A stretch of DNA of 14,217 bases from Methylococcaceae bacterium (GTDB lineage Bacteria > Pseudomonadota > Gammaproteobacteria > Methylococcales > Methylomonadaceae). Below the pieces are notes generated by a model that was not told the DNA's origin, did not search any database, and saw only the letters and a program-made list of their open reading frames with translations. Shown here piece after piece: positions 1-7,723 of this stretch. The stretch covers positions 1 to 14,217 of the forward strand of contig SXIZ01000209.1 in NCBI GenBank assembly GCA_005779525.1. The letters run 5' to 3'. Each line of letters starts with the position of its first letter. Position 1 is the stretch's first letter. A program made the position numbers and the translations under genes.

Positions 1-837
1 CCGCGATATGGAGCGACTCTGCCCTGCGGCAACATCTTTGCCCGAGAAGGCACCACCACCATGACGTGCCATGCCGCCATAACTATCGACAATAATTTTA
101 CGACCCGTTAAACCACAGTCGCCAACCGGTCCACCAATAATAAATTGGCCTGTTGGGTTGATAAAATATTTAGTGTCTTTATGCAACCATTCTTTGGGCA
201 AAATTGGAAGGATAATCTCCTCCATCACTCCTTCATGCAGTGCTTTATTTCCGATTTCAGGCGAATGTTGGGTAGATAAAACTACCGCATCGATAGCAAC
301 AGGCTTGTTATTTTCATAACGGAAAGTAATCTGACTTTTTGCATCAGGGCGCAGCCAAGGCAAGGTTTGGTTTTTACGCACTTCCGCCTGACGCTTGACC
401 AGCAAATGTGAGTATGTGATTGGCGCAGGCATGAGCACATCGGTTTCATTACTTGCGTAGCCAAACATTAAGCCTTGGTCACCCGCACCTTGCTCATGAT
501 TTTCGGAATCATCAACCCCCATCGCAATATCCGGGGATTGTTTACCAATAGCGTTGATAACCGCACAGCTTTGACCATCAAAACCAATGTCACCATGATT
601 GTAACCAATATCGCAAACGACTTTACGCACTAACGCTTCTAGATCCACCCAAGCATTCGTGGTGATTTCGCCAGCAAGAATCACCATCCCGGTTTTGACT
701 AAGGTTTCACACGCAACCCGCGAACGTGGATCTTGCTCTAATAATGCATCTAATACTGCATCAGAAATCTGATCAGCCACCTTGTCTGGATGCCCTTCTG
801 ATACGGATTCTGAAGTGAAACTATAGTTATTGCTCAC
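1..837 (-). CDS. metK: S-adenosylmethionine synthetase, 3' end cut by window edge
   Basis: This enzyme makes S-adenosylmethionine from methionine and ATP in the cytosol. The frame starts at GTG (835-837) after an AAGGCAGG-type ribosome site and reads MSNNYSFTSESVSEGHPDK, the family N-terminus. Further signatures are GAGDQGLMFGYA (about residues 117-128), the FINPTG motif (225-230), GDCGLTGRK (239-247) and GGGAFSGKD (260-268). The frame is open to base 1, giving 279 of the usual 380-odd residues. Residues 269-279 (bases 1-33) read VAAGQSRSISR, where the family has a conserved P-[ST]-K-V-D-R-S-A-A-Y segment carrying active-site Lys and Asp. The gene is therefore broken here, or the first 33 bases are foreign or misassembled. 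It lies downstream of the rpoD-tRNA terminator with only about 33 bp between them. No SAM riboswitch is seen. Identity is certain; intactness is not. Confidence 0.95.
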   Translation of the reverse strand, partial: MSNNYSFTSESVSEGHPDKVADQISDAVLDALLEQDPRSRVACETLVKTGMVILAGEITTNAWVDLEALVRKVVCDIGYNHGDIGFDGQSCAVINAIGKQSPDIAMGVDDSENHEQGAGDQGLMFGYASNETDVLMPAPITYSHLLVKRQAEVRKNQTLPWLRPDAKSQITFRYENNKPVAIDAVVLSTQHSPEIGNKALHEGVMEEIILPILPKEWLHKDTKYFINPTGQFIIGGPVGDCGLTGRKIIVDSYGGMARHGGGAFSGKDVAAGQSRSISR

Positions 838-870
838 GTTTACCTGCCTTTTCAAACTATTTAAAAATAT

Positions 871-895
871 AAAAAAAAGCTGCAGATGCAGCTTT
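871..895 (-). terminator. Rho-independent terminator after the rpoD-tRNA unit
   Basis: On the minus strand a near-perfect hairpin (AAAGCTGCA, 2-nt centre, TGCAGCTTT; arms 887-895 and 876-884) runs straight into a run of eight U (871-878). It lies 11 bases after the CCA end of the tRNA. It should end transcripts coming from rpsU-yqeY-dnaG-rpoD-tRNA before metK. Confidence 0.85.
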
Positions 896-905
896 CTTAG
901 AATTA

Positions 906-982
906 TGGTGGGCCCTGTAGGACTTGAACCTACGACCTGCCGATTATGAGTCGGACGCTCTAACCAACTGAGCTAAGGGCCC
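906..982 (-). tRNA. ileX: tRNA with CAU anticodon, probably tRNA-Ile2 (lysidine type)
   Basis: A complete 77-nt cloverleaf with encoded CCA (906-908) and discriminator A. The acceptor stem is GGGCCCT/AGGGCCC. The D-arm reads TAGCTCAGTTGGTTAGAGC, the anticodon stem CCGA/TCGG holds loop CTCATAA, and the T-arm contains GGTTCAAGTCC. The anticodon CAT is at 946-948. CAU fits elongator Met or Ile2. The acceptor pairs C4-G69 and C5-G68 match the TilS (lysidine synthase) recognition pattern of E. coli tRNA-Ile2 rather than elongator tRNA-Met. The E. coli ileX gene also lies near rpoD. It begins 10 nt after the rpoD stop codon, so it is probably processed out of the rpoD transcript. The tRNA call is near certain; Ile2 over Met is an inference. 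Confidence 0.93.
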
Positions 983-992
983 TTTGTTTCTA

Positions 993-2789
993 TTAATCGT
1001 TATCGAGAAAACAACGTAACTGTTCGGATCTTGACGGATGCCGCAATTTTCTCAATGCTTTTGCTTCAATTTGCCGTATACGTTCACGCGTAACATCAAA
1101 TTGTTTTCCAACTTCTTCTAAAGTATGGTCGGTATTCATATTGATACCAAAGCGCATACGTAACACTTTTGCTTCTCTTGCGGTCAAACCCGCTAACACG
1201 TTCTGGGTCGATTCGCGTAAGCCCGCAAAAGTTGCCGATTCTACGGGTGACAACACCTTAGCATCTTCAATAAAATCGCCTAAATGTGAATCTTCATCAT
1301 CTCCAATCGGGGTTTCCATCGAAATGGGCTCCTTGGCGATTTTCAACACTTTACGCACTTTATCTTCTGGCATTTCCATGCGCTCTGCCAATTCTTCTGG
1401 CGTCGCTTCACGACCAAGTTCTTGTAAAATTTGTCTTGAAACCCGATTAAGTTTATTAATGGTTTCAATCATATGCACTGGAATTCGGATCGTTCTAGCC
1501 TGATCTGCGATGGAACGCGTAATCGCCTGCCTGATCCACCATGTTGCATAAGTAGAAAATTTATACCCACGACGGTATTCGAATTTATCTACAGCTTTCA
1601 TTAACCCGATGTTACCTTCCTGAATTAAATCCAAGAACTGCAAACCCCGATTAGTGTATTTTTTCGCAATAGAGATCACTAATCGTAGATTAGCTTCGAT
1701 CATCTCTTTTTTCGCACGCCGGGCTTTAGCTTCTCCAATCGAAACCCGTCTGTTAATGTCTTTTAAGGCATTAATCGTGAGCGCGTTTGCTTGTTCAATG
1801 TCCAACAATACCTGTTGTGCTTTTTTAATCTCGTGCTCATGCGCTTTAATTGCAGCAGAGTAAGCATGACCACCATTAACCAGTCCGTTTAACCATTCTG
1901 GAGTTAAACCTTTCTCAGTGTAGGAGCGAACAAACTCTTGTTTGGGCATTTTAGCATGATCAACACAAATATCGAGCAGGATCTTCTCTTGCTTGCGAAT
2001 ATCGACTAAAACATTCGCCATCATATTGCTCATTTGCTTAAAATACTGTGGCGTCCATTTGAAAATCAAAAAGCTTTCCGCCAACGCTTCATAAGCCTCA
2101 TCCGTTTTGGCATGCGTATAACCATACTCCTTTACCACGGCACAAACAGCTAAATAATGCGTACGCAAGCTTTCAACTTTTTCTTTGACTTCTTCGTATT
2201 CTAAACCTTTATCTTCTTCAATTTCCTCGGCTTCACTAACAACTTGTAAAGAACCCGTAAATTGTGAAGGATCTTCTAAATCAGCAAAACCTGAAATTAG
2301 ATCGTTCAGGCGCGTCCCGCCCTCTTCATCAGAAATATTGTCAAAAGCTTCAAAAAAAGAGGCCACAACAATATTAGAGCGCGCTAAAGATTTAACCACC
2401 TGTTGCAAACCGCTTTCAATTCGTTTGGCGATCTTCAACTCGTCTTCACGCGTTAATAATTCAACCGAACCCATCTCTCGCATGTACATACGCACCGGAT
2501 CGGTCGTTCGACCAAATTCACTATCGACTGAAGCTAGGGCAGCCACCTCAGCAGCATCTTCATCATCCCCAGAAGCAACGGCATCTTCTAATAGAGTATC
2601 TTCATCCGGCGCAAACTCATGCACCTGAATACCCATATCATTTATCATCCCGATAATATCTTCAATTTGCTCCGGATCAACAATATCACTAGGCAAATGA
2701 TCATTCACTTCCGCGTAGGTGAGATAGCCTTGCATCTTACCTTTTGCTATCAATTGTTTTAATTGTGATTGCTGCTGTTCTTGATTCAT
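993..2789 (-). CDS. rpoD: RNA polymerase primary sigma factor sigma-70
   Basis: Housekeeping sigma factor that directs RNA polymerase to -35/-10 promoters. It has 598 residues, against 613 in E. coli. Region 1.1 covers about residues 1-80, including an acidic stretch. Region 1.2 starts around 96 (DPVRMYMREMG). A non-conserved insert of roughly 220 residues follows, typical of proteobacterial RpoD. Region 2 begins at 365 (EANLRLVISIAKKYTNRG), with the -10 recognition and melting helix YATWWIRQAITRSIADQ around 414-430. Region 3 follows. The region 4.2 helix-turn-helix is at about 556-585 (TLEEVGKQFDVTRERIRQIE), and the C-terminus is LRCFLDND. It is the last protein gene of the rpsU-yqeY-dnaG-rpoD operon, 81 bp after dnaG, and is followed within 10 nt by a tRNA. 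A GGGTAG sequence just upstream could serve as ribosome site. Confidence 0.98.
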   Translation of the reverse strand: MNQEQQQSQLKQLIAKGKMQGYLTYAEVNDHLPSDIVDPEQIEDIIGMINDMGIQVHEFAPDEDTLLEDAVASGDDEDAAEVAALASVDSEFGRTTDPVRMYMREMGSVELLTREDELKIAKRIESGLQQVVKSLARSNIVVASFFEAFDNISDEEGGTRLNDLISGFADLEDPSQFTGSLQVVSEAEEIEEDKGLEYEEVKEKVESLRTHYLAVCAVVKEYGYTHAKTDEAYEALAESFLIFKWTPQYFKQMSNMMANVLVDIRKQEKILLDICVDHAKMPKQEFVRSYTEKGLTPEWLNGLVNGGHAYSAAIKAHEHEIKKAQQVLLDIEQANALTINALKDINRRVSIGEAKARRAKKEMIEANLRLVISIAKKYTNRGLQFLDLIQEGNIGLMKAVDKFEYRRGYKFSTYATWWIRQAITRSIADQARTIRIPVHMIETINKLNRVSRQILQELGREATPEELAERMEMPEDKVRKVLKIAKEPISMETPIGDDEDSHLGDFIEDAKVLSPVESATFAGLRESTQNVLAGLTAREAKVLRMRFGINMNTDHTLEEVGKQFDVTRERIRQIEAKALRKLRHPSRSEQLRCFLDND

Positions 2790-2870
2790 GATCTACCCAC
2801 GTTGTTATTCAGCCAAACGCCCGAACTGAACACTGAATTATAGCACAAATTTAAATTATTAAATTAGGCA

Positions 2871-4601
2871 TCAGTTATTTATTCGCATTTTTTTAAGCAT
2901 TTCTTTTTCTGCAAGCGTTAGATCCGTCAAATTTTTCTTAAGCAGCTCGGTATACAGCTTTTCGCTTGCTTGCTCTATTAAACGGTCGATAGCACCTATA
3001 AATTGCAATCGAATACCAGATTCGGGAAGCTGCAAATCCATCTGCGCCAACGCCAATACCTGAGGATATTCAGTTGACTCTCGAAACAGTTCTAACACCA
3101 TTGCGGTATTCGCAGGATTACCCTCAATGATTTTATGCATTAAGGTAAACAATAAGGATTTACCAGGAAAATCCAGCAACTGCCAATCAATTTTTTTTTG
3201 CTCTAACACATCTACTAAATCCGGATTTTGCAATAACAATGCTACCGCTGTTCGCGCCGAAGAAACCCGACCTAACATTTGACCCGACACATTTGAGCTC
3301 GGCATATTTTGTCGCGCATTTGGCCTCTCCTTAGAAACCTCAGCCACTTTTAACCCGGCCAATGCATTTAACTTAGCCTGCATCATCTCTCGGTATACGC
3401 CTTCAACCAATTTATTGATAAAGGGTTGCGCCATTTCTACCAATCGCGCCCGCCCCTCAATATCACCATTGGACACATCTGTTAACAAATGCTGAAAAAA
3501 ATACTCAGACAAAGCATGTGCCGACGCAACACGTTCGACAAAAGCTTCTGCTCCTTCACTGCGTATCAGCGAATCTGGATCTTGCCCTTGAGGCAACAGC
3601 ATAATCCGCACTTGCCGCCCTTCCTTAAGACTTAAAAAAACAGCATCCATCACCCGCCAAGCAGCTGCGCGACCCGCAGCATCCCCATCAAAGCATAAGA
3701 CTAATTCCGAACTGTAACGAAACAACAAGTCTAAATGCGCCCTTGAAGCCGCTGTACCCAAAGCAGCAACGGCATAATGAATCCCCGCCTGAGCCAACGC
3801 AATCACATCCATGTAACCTTCTACCAGCAATATACGTTTAGGACGGCCATTTTTAGCGAGCAACTCACTTAAGCCGTACACCTCTTTTCCTTTTTGAAAC
3901 ACCTCTGTTTCTGGGGAGTTCAGGTATTTAGGCAGACTATCATCCAGCACGCGTGCGCCAAACGCGATCACACGCCCACGCTTGTCGCGAATAGGAAACA
4001 TAACGCGCTCACGAAAACGATCATAAACTCGCCCATTTTCGTGCGTGACCAGTAGCCCTGCCGCCAACAATTCTTGCCTAGGAAACTGATTTTCTAGTCC
4101 TTGCCAATCTTTAGGCGCATAGCCCAACATATATTCTGAGGCCACCTCAGCACCTATTCCACGGGCCTTTAGGTAAGCAACTGCTGACTTCCCTTCTACC
4201 GAGCTCCGCAACTGCTCAACATAATATGCGGCCACGCGCTGCAATACTGCGTAAACCTCGGATAAATTCCGCGACTCAACCGCTTCCCGCTCCAGCACAA
4301 CCTCTCGCGGCACACTCACACCCACAAACGCCGCAAGATCTTCAATCGCCTCTATAAAATTAAGATGATTGAACTCCATGACGAAGCTAATGGCATTTCC
4401 ACCCACACCACAGCCAAAACAATGGTAAAACTGCTTGCTACGACTGACGGAAAAACTTGGACTTTTCTCATTATGAAAAGGACAGCGGGCAACATAATTG
4501 CTACCCGTTTTTTTAAGAGGAACATGCGAATCAATAAGATCAACTATATCGACCCGCGTAAGCAGATCATCTATAAATGCGCGCGGAATTTTACCGGACA
4601 T
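2871..4601 (-). CDS. dnaG: DNA primase
   Basis: Makes RNA primers for the replicative polymerase and acts at the fork with DnaB helicase. It has 576 residues (E. coli 581). The N-terminal CHC2 zinc finger uses C40, H43, C61 and C64 (CPFH ... CFGC). The RNA-polymerase core includes RVIAFGARVLDD (210-221) and PKYLNSPET (224-232). The TOPRIM catalytic domain has LLVEGYMDVIAL (258-269, with E261 and D265) and CFDGDAAGR (303-311, acidic pair D305/D307). The C-terminal helicase-binding part (from about 430) is less conserved, as is normal. It starts 20 bp after the yqeY stop, behind a GAGAGGG-like ribosome site. No terminator is visible between rpsU and dnaG, unlike in E. coli, so expression differences probably depend on translation or processing. 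Confidence 0.98.
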   Translation of the reverse strand: MSGKIPRAFIDDLLTRVDIVDLIDSHVPLKKTGSNYVARCPFHNEKSPSFSVSRSKQFYHCFGCGVGGNAISFVMEFNHLNFIEAIEDLAAFVGVSVPREVVLEREAVESRNLSEVYAVLQRVAAYYVEQLRSSVEGKSAVAYLKARGIGAEVASEYMLGYAPKDWQGLENQFPRQELLAAGLLVTHENGRVYDRFRERVMFPIRDKRGRVIAFGARVLDDSLPKYLNSPETEVFQKGKEVYGLSELLAKNGRPKRILLVEGYMDVIALAQAGIHYAVAALGTAASRAHLDLLFRYSSELVLCFDGDAAGRAAAWRVMDAVFLSLKEGRQVRIMLLPQGQDPDSLIRSEGAEAFVERVASAHALSEYFFQHLLTDVSNGDIEGRARLVEMAQPFINKLVEGVYREMMQAKLNALAGLKVAEVSKERPNARQNMPSSNVSGQMLGRVSSARTAVALLLQNPDLVDVLEQKKIDWQLLDFPGKSLLFTLMHKIIEGNPANTAMVLELFRESTEYPQVLALAQMDLQLPESGIRLQFIGAIDRLIEQASEKLYTELLKKNLTDLTLAEKEMLKKMRINN

Positions 4602-4621
4602 ACTGCCCTCTCCGACCCAAG

Positions 4622-5071
4622 CTATGCTGGTAATGCCGCCTTAATTTTAACGCTGACCACAGACATATCGGCTCGTCCTTGCATTCTTGCTTTCAACAAA
4701 CCCATGACCTTTCCCATATCCTTAACGGAAACCGCACCCGATTCCAGCACAGCCGCATTTATCATGCCTTCAATCTCTGCATCCGTGAGCGCTTGAGGGA
4801 GGTAGTCCTGTATCACCACCACTTCCGCCTCCTCAATTGCCGCCAAATCCTCACGCGCCGCATCACGATATTGCCGGATAGACTCACGTCTTTGCTTTTG
4901 CATTTTATCCAAGACAAGTACAACTTGCTCGTCATCCAGCTCTATGCGCTGATCCACTTCAACTTGCTTAATAGCTGCCAAGATCAAGCGAATAACACCT
5001 AAACGAGATTTATCACCGCTTTTCATCGCGGTTTTCATATCTTCCTTGATACGCGATTTCAACGTATCCAT
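4622..5071 (-). CDS. yqeY: YqeY / GatB-like domain protein
   Basis: A small protein of the GatB/YqeY family. The fold is shared with the tRNA-binding C-terminal part of the GatB amidotransferase subunit, but the role of the stand-alone protein is not well established. I place the start at the ATG at 5069-5071 (MDTLKSRIKEDMKTAMKSGDK), giving 149 residues, the usual family length. GGGGTG and AAGG sequences lie upstream. A longer frame from 5104 would overlap the end of rpsU and adds an 11-residue tail unlike the family. Typical features are the helical N-terminus, RLGVIRLILAAIKQVEVD, and the C-terminal VKDMGKVMGLLKARMQGRADMSVVS segment. The gene sits between rpsU (13 bp) and dnaG (20 bp), a placement also known in other gammaproteobacteria, so it should be cotranscribed with them. 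Confidence 0.9.
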   Translation of the reverse strand: MDTLKSRIKEDMKTAMKSGDKSRLGVIRLILAAIKQVEVDQRIELDDEQVVLVLDKMQKQRRESIRQYRDAAREDLAAIEEAEVVVIQDYLPQALTDAEIEGMINAAVLESGAVSVKDMGKVMGLLKARMQGRADMSVVSVKIKAALPA

Positions 5072-5084
5072 AATCACCCCAACC

Positions 5085-5318
5085 TTATTGCTGAGGACGA
5101 CCACGACGCAGGTTTTTCAATGCATAACGTTCACGCGCCAATTTTTTCAGATGGCGTTTTACCGCCGCTGCACCTTTACGTTTGCGTTCTGCAGTAGGTT
5201 TTTCATAAAATTCGCGACGACGAACTTCAGATAACACGCCCGCTTTTTCACAAGAACGTTTAAAACGACGAATAGCAATATCAAATGGCTCGTTTTCTTT
5301 TACTTTTACTGATGGCAT
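5085..5318 (-). CDS. rpsU: 30S ribosomal protein S21
   Basis: Small basic ribosomal protein of the 30S subunit that helps mRNA recognition during initiation. The sequence MPSVKVKENEPFDIAIRRFK, then RSCEKAGVLSEVRRREFYEKP and a Lys/Arg-rich tail, is diagnostic. It has 77 residues against 71 in E. coli; the extra residues form a divergent basic C-terminus (LKNLRRGRPQQ). First gene of the macromolecular-synthesis operon, with a clear sigma-70 promoter about 70-100 bp upstream and an AGGT ribosome site. It is divergent from tsaD, the same arrangement as in E. coli. Confidence 0.98.
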   Translation of the reverse strand: MPSVKVKENEPFDIAIRRFKRSCEKAGVLSEVRRREFYEKPTAERKRKGAAAVKRHLKKLARERYALKNLRRGRPQQ

Positions 5319-5333
5319 ATATTGACCTGTGTG

Positions 5334-5361
5334 TTGTTAAAATCGAAAAAATAGGGATAAT
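5334..5361 (+). promoter_or_regulatory. Possible tsaD promoter
   Basis: TTGTTA (5334-5339), a 16-bp spacer and GATAAT (5356-5361) match sigma-70 elements at 4/6 and 5/6. The leader to the tsaD ATG would be about 55 nt. It points toward tsaD and lies inside the rpsU leader, so the two divergent transcripts would overlap. Moderate support only, since the gap is AT-rich. Confidence 0.4.
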
Positions 5362-5387
5362 TAAATCCGTAATAAAAAGAACCCTTA

Positions 5388-5416
5388 ATTATACCTTTAC
5401 TTTTTTAATCTTTCAA
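5388..5416 (-). promoter_or_regulatory. Sigma-70 promoter for rpsU-yqeY-dnaG-rpoD-tRNA
   Basis: On the minus strand TTGAAA (5411-5416) is followed by a 17-bp spacer and a perfect TATAAT (5388-5393). The start of transcription is predicted near 5381, giving a leader of about 60 nt before rpsU. This is the best promoter match I found in the window. Confidence 0.8.
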
Positions 5417-5423
5417 AATCTTA

Positions 5424-6443
5424 ATGTACATTTTAGGCATAGAAACGTCATGTGACGAAACTGGTGTAGCCATTTACCACGCCCAGAAAGGCCTGATCAG
5501 CCATAATTTATATAGCCAGATAGAGATGCACCGCCAGTATGGCGGGGTTGTGCCTGAATTAGCTTCGCGTGATCATATCCGCAAACTGATTCCATTAATT
5601 CAAAAAACCTTGATTGACGGCGACTTACAGCAGAGCGACATTAACGGTATTGCCTATACTGCAGGACCAGGCTTGATTGGTGCATTAATGGTCGGTGCAG
5701 CTACTGCTCGTAGCTTAGCTTGGACCTGGGACGTCCCCGCCATTGCCGTGCATCACATGGAAGGTCATCTGCTGGCCCCCATGCTCGAGCCTAACCCGCC
5801 TAAATTTCCATTTATTGCGCTACTGATTTCCGGGGGACATACGTTATTGGTGCAAGTGAATAGGATTGGACAGTATCAAATTTTGGGGGAGTCCCTAGAC
5901 GATGCTGCTGGCGAAGCTTTTGATAAAACCGCCAAAATGCTTGGCTTAGACTATCCGGGCGGCCCAATGCTTTCAAAATTGGCTAGCACCGGAAAACCAC
6001 GTTTTACCTTTCCTCGCCCAATGACTGACCGACCAGGATTGGATTTTAGTTTTAGTGGCTTAAAAACCTACACCATGAATCAATTGCATGCCACCGCCCA
6101 AACTGCAGAAGACAAAGCCGATATCGCCTATGCTTTTCAACAAGCGGTAGCCGAAACGCTCAGCATTAAATGCAAACGCGCTTTACAGCAGAGCGGACTG
6201 AAAACCTTAGTGGTGGCCGGCGGCGTCAGCGCTAATGTGCAAATTCGTAGCTTATTAAGCGCCATGACCACCAAAGAACAGGCGGAAATTTATTTTCCGC
6301 GCCCAGAATTTTGCACCGACAACGGCGCTATGATCGCCTACGCTGGCTGTCAACGCTTACTTGCAGGCGAAAGCAGCTCGCTAGAAATTATCGCAAAACC
6401 GCGCTGGCCCATTAACCAATTAACCGAACTGCCCATCATGTAA
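5424..6443 (+). CDS. tsaD: tRNA N6-threonylcarbamoyladenosine (t6A) transferase subunit TsaD
   Basis: Transfers the threonylcarbamoyl group to A37 of ANN-decoding tRNAs, acting with TsaB, TsaC and TsaE. It has 339 residues, full length for bacterial TsaD. It belongs to the ASKHA/Kae1 fold: N-terminal MYILGIETSCDETGVAIY, metal-binding HMEGH with H111 and H115, phosphate loop LLISGGHT (133-140), the DFSFSGLKT segment around 208-216, VVAGGVSAN and the C-terminal TDNGAMIAYAG with D299. It is the only rightward gene in the left half, divergent from rpsU and convergent with fbp (42-bp gap). There is no strong Shine-Dalgarno before the ATG. Confidence 0.97.
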   Translation: MYILGIETSCDETGVAIYHAQKGLISHNLYSQIEMHRQYGGVVPELASRDHIRKLIPLIQKTLIDGDLQQSDINGIAYTAGPGLIGALMVGAATARSLAWTWDVPAIAVHHMEGHLLAPMLEPNPPKFPFIALLISGGHTLLVQVNRIGQYQILGESLDDAAGEAFDKTAKMLGLDYPGGPMLSKLASTGKPRFTFPRPMTDRPGLDFSFSGLKTYTMNQLHATAQTAEDKADIAYAFQQAVAETLSIKCKRALQQSGLKTLVVAGGVSANVQIRSLLSAMTTKEQAEIYFPRPEFCTDNGAMIAYAGCQRLLAGESSSLEIIAKPRWPINQLTELPIM

Positions 6444-6485
6444 TCCAAGATAAATGCACAACAACGACATGCTTTCCCGACCAGT

Positions 6486-7493
6486 TTACCCCTGGGATTG
6501 AAAATAGGACTCGACTCGCTCAACTTCTTGCTTTGAGCCTAAAATGACAGGAACGCGCTGATGTAATTCACTGGGCTGTAGCTCCAAAATACGTGCTCGC
6601 CCCGTAGAACACAGCCCGCCCGCTTGCTCAACAATAAATCCCATAGGATTAGCTTCATACATTAATCGTAATCGCCCAGGCTTACTGGGATCACGAATAT
6701 CATAGGGATACATAAAAATACCCCCACGCGTCAAAATCCGATAGACCTCTGCCACCATCGATGCAATCCAGCGCATATTAAAATTTTTACCTCGCGGACC
6801 AGTATCCCCCAAGACACATTCATCCACATAACGTTTAATTGGCGCTTCCCAAAATCGCTGATTGGACATATTGATTGCAAATTCTTGGGTAGCTTCTGGA
6901 ATGCGAATATTCGGATGCGTCAGCATAAACTCCCCAATCTCCTGATCCAAGGTAAAGCCATTCACCCCCTGGCCGGTGGTCAAAATCATCATGGTCGCAG
7001 GACCATATAATACAAACCCAGCACACACCTGCTCGCTACCCTTACGCAGAAAATCTCCTAAGCTTGGCTCTAAACTTTCTGGGGCTCGCAAAATTGAAAA
7101 AATCGTGCCCACGGTCATATTGATATCAATGTTCGAAGAACCATCTAAAGGATCAAATAACACCAAATATTTGCCTTTGGGATATTCACCCGGAATAGTC
7201 AAAAACTCTTCCTCCTCTTCTGAAGCCAAACCAGCCACCTGCCCCGAGCTCTGCAAAGCATGCACCATGATATCGTGGGTAATGACATCGAGCTTTTTCT
7301 GCACCTCACCCTGCACATTTTCTGATCCCGCCGACCCTAAAACATCAATCAAGTCACCTTGTTTGACTTGATGCGCAATAGCTTTACACGCAGTCGCAAG
7401 CGTGTTTAGTAATAAGGTAAAAGTGCCTGATGCCTCCAGCACGTTACGTTGCTGCTGGATAAGAAACTGATTCAGCGTCACGTTGTTACTCAT
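6486..7493 (-). CDS. fbp: Class I fructose-1,6-bisphosphatase
   Basis: Hydrolyses fructose-1,6-bisphosphate to fructose-6-phosphate, the irreversible step of gluconeogenesis and sugar-phosphate regeneration. The chosen ATG at 7491-7493 (MSNNVTLNQF) has an AGGAG ribosome site 10 nt upstream. A longer reading from a TTG at 7514 would start inside the sequence containing that site, so it is rejected. The product is 335 residues, near the family norm. It carries GSENVQGEVQKKLD, the metal-binding acidic run SEEEEE (about 91-96), the signature DPLDGSSNID (114-123) and, near the C-terminus, LRLMYEANPMGFIVEQAGG. It reads toward tsaD. The 319-bp gap upstream contains the DnaA-box cluster, so its promoter shares DNA with that element. 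Confidence 0.95.
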   Translation of the reverse strand: MSNNVTLNQFLIQQQRNVLEASGTFTLLLNTLATACKAIAHQVKQGDLIDVLGSAGSENVQGEVQKKLDVITHDIMVHALQSSGQVAGLASEEEEEFLTIPGEYPKGKYLVLFDPLDGSSNIDINMTVGTIFSILRAPESLEPSLGDFLRKGSEQVCAGFVLYGPATMMILTTGQGVNGFTLDQEIGEFMLTHPNIRIPEATQEFAINMSNQRFWEAPIKRYVDECVLGDTGPRGKNFNMRWIASMVAEVYRILTRGGIFMYPYDIRDPSKPGRLRLMYEANPMGFIVEQAGGLCSTGRARILELQPSELHQRVPVILGSKQEVERVESYFQSQG

Positions 7494-7653
7494 GAAATAA
7501 AAGCTCCTAAGCAAAATATGGAAAAATCTTGAAAAAACCGCTTCTCAATACTTAAATCGTCAGCGCAAATAGAAAGAATGACTTAGCTACTTATACACAG
7601 AAACTGTGGATAACTTTGTGGATATCGTGTTTTAGACAGCGATTAAGCATGGT

Positions 7654-7675
7654 TTTTATTAGAGTTTTATTAGAT
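7654..7675 (+). repeat. Tandem AT-rich 11-mer (TTTTATTAGAG / TTTTATTAGAT)
   Basis: Two adjacent 11-base units differ only in the last base. They start 29 bp after the DnaA-box triplet. Each contains TTATTAG, which also ends one of the E. coli oriC 13-mers (GATCTCTTATTAG). Position and composition suggest a DNA-unwinding element; that role is inferred. Confidence 0.6.
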
Positions 7676-7710
7676 TGTACAAAAACACACCATAATTATT
7701 TATATCAAAA

Positions 7711-7723
7711 AATCAAACACTTA
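7711..7723 (+). promoter_or_regulatory. IHF-type site
   Basis: AATCAAACACTTA matches the IHF consensus WATCAANNNNTTR at every fixed position. It lies between the AT-rich repeat and the outermost DnaA box. IHF bends DNA in several proteobacterial origins. Some chance matching is expected in AT-rich DNA. Confidence 0.5.

Noticed and set aside
282..464. Short leftward frame within metK
   Set aside because: Shadow of metK in another frame; the real frame is open from 837 to 1 with clear MetK motifs.
5072..5104. Longer N-terminus for YqeY
   Set aside because: Would overlap the rpsU end and add residues not seen in the family; the ATG at 5071 gives the usual start and length.
7494..7514. Longer Fbp starting at a TTG
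   Set aside because: The AGGAG ribosome site lies inside this extension and serves the ATG at 7493.
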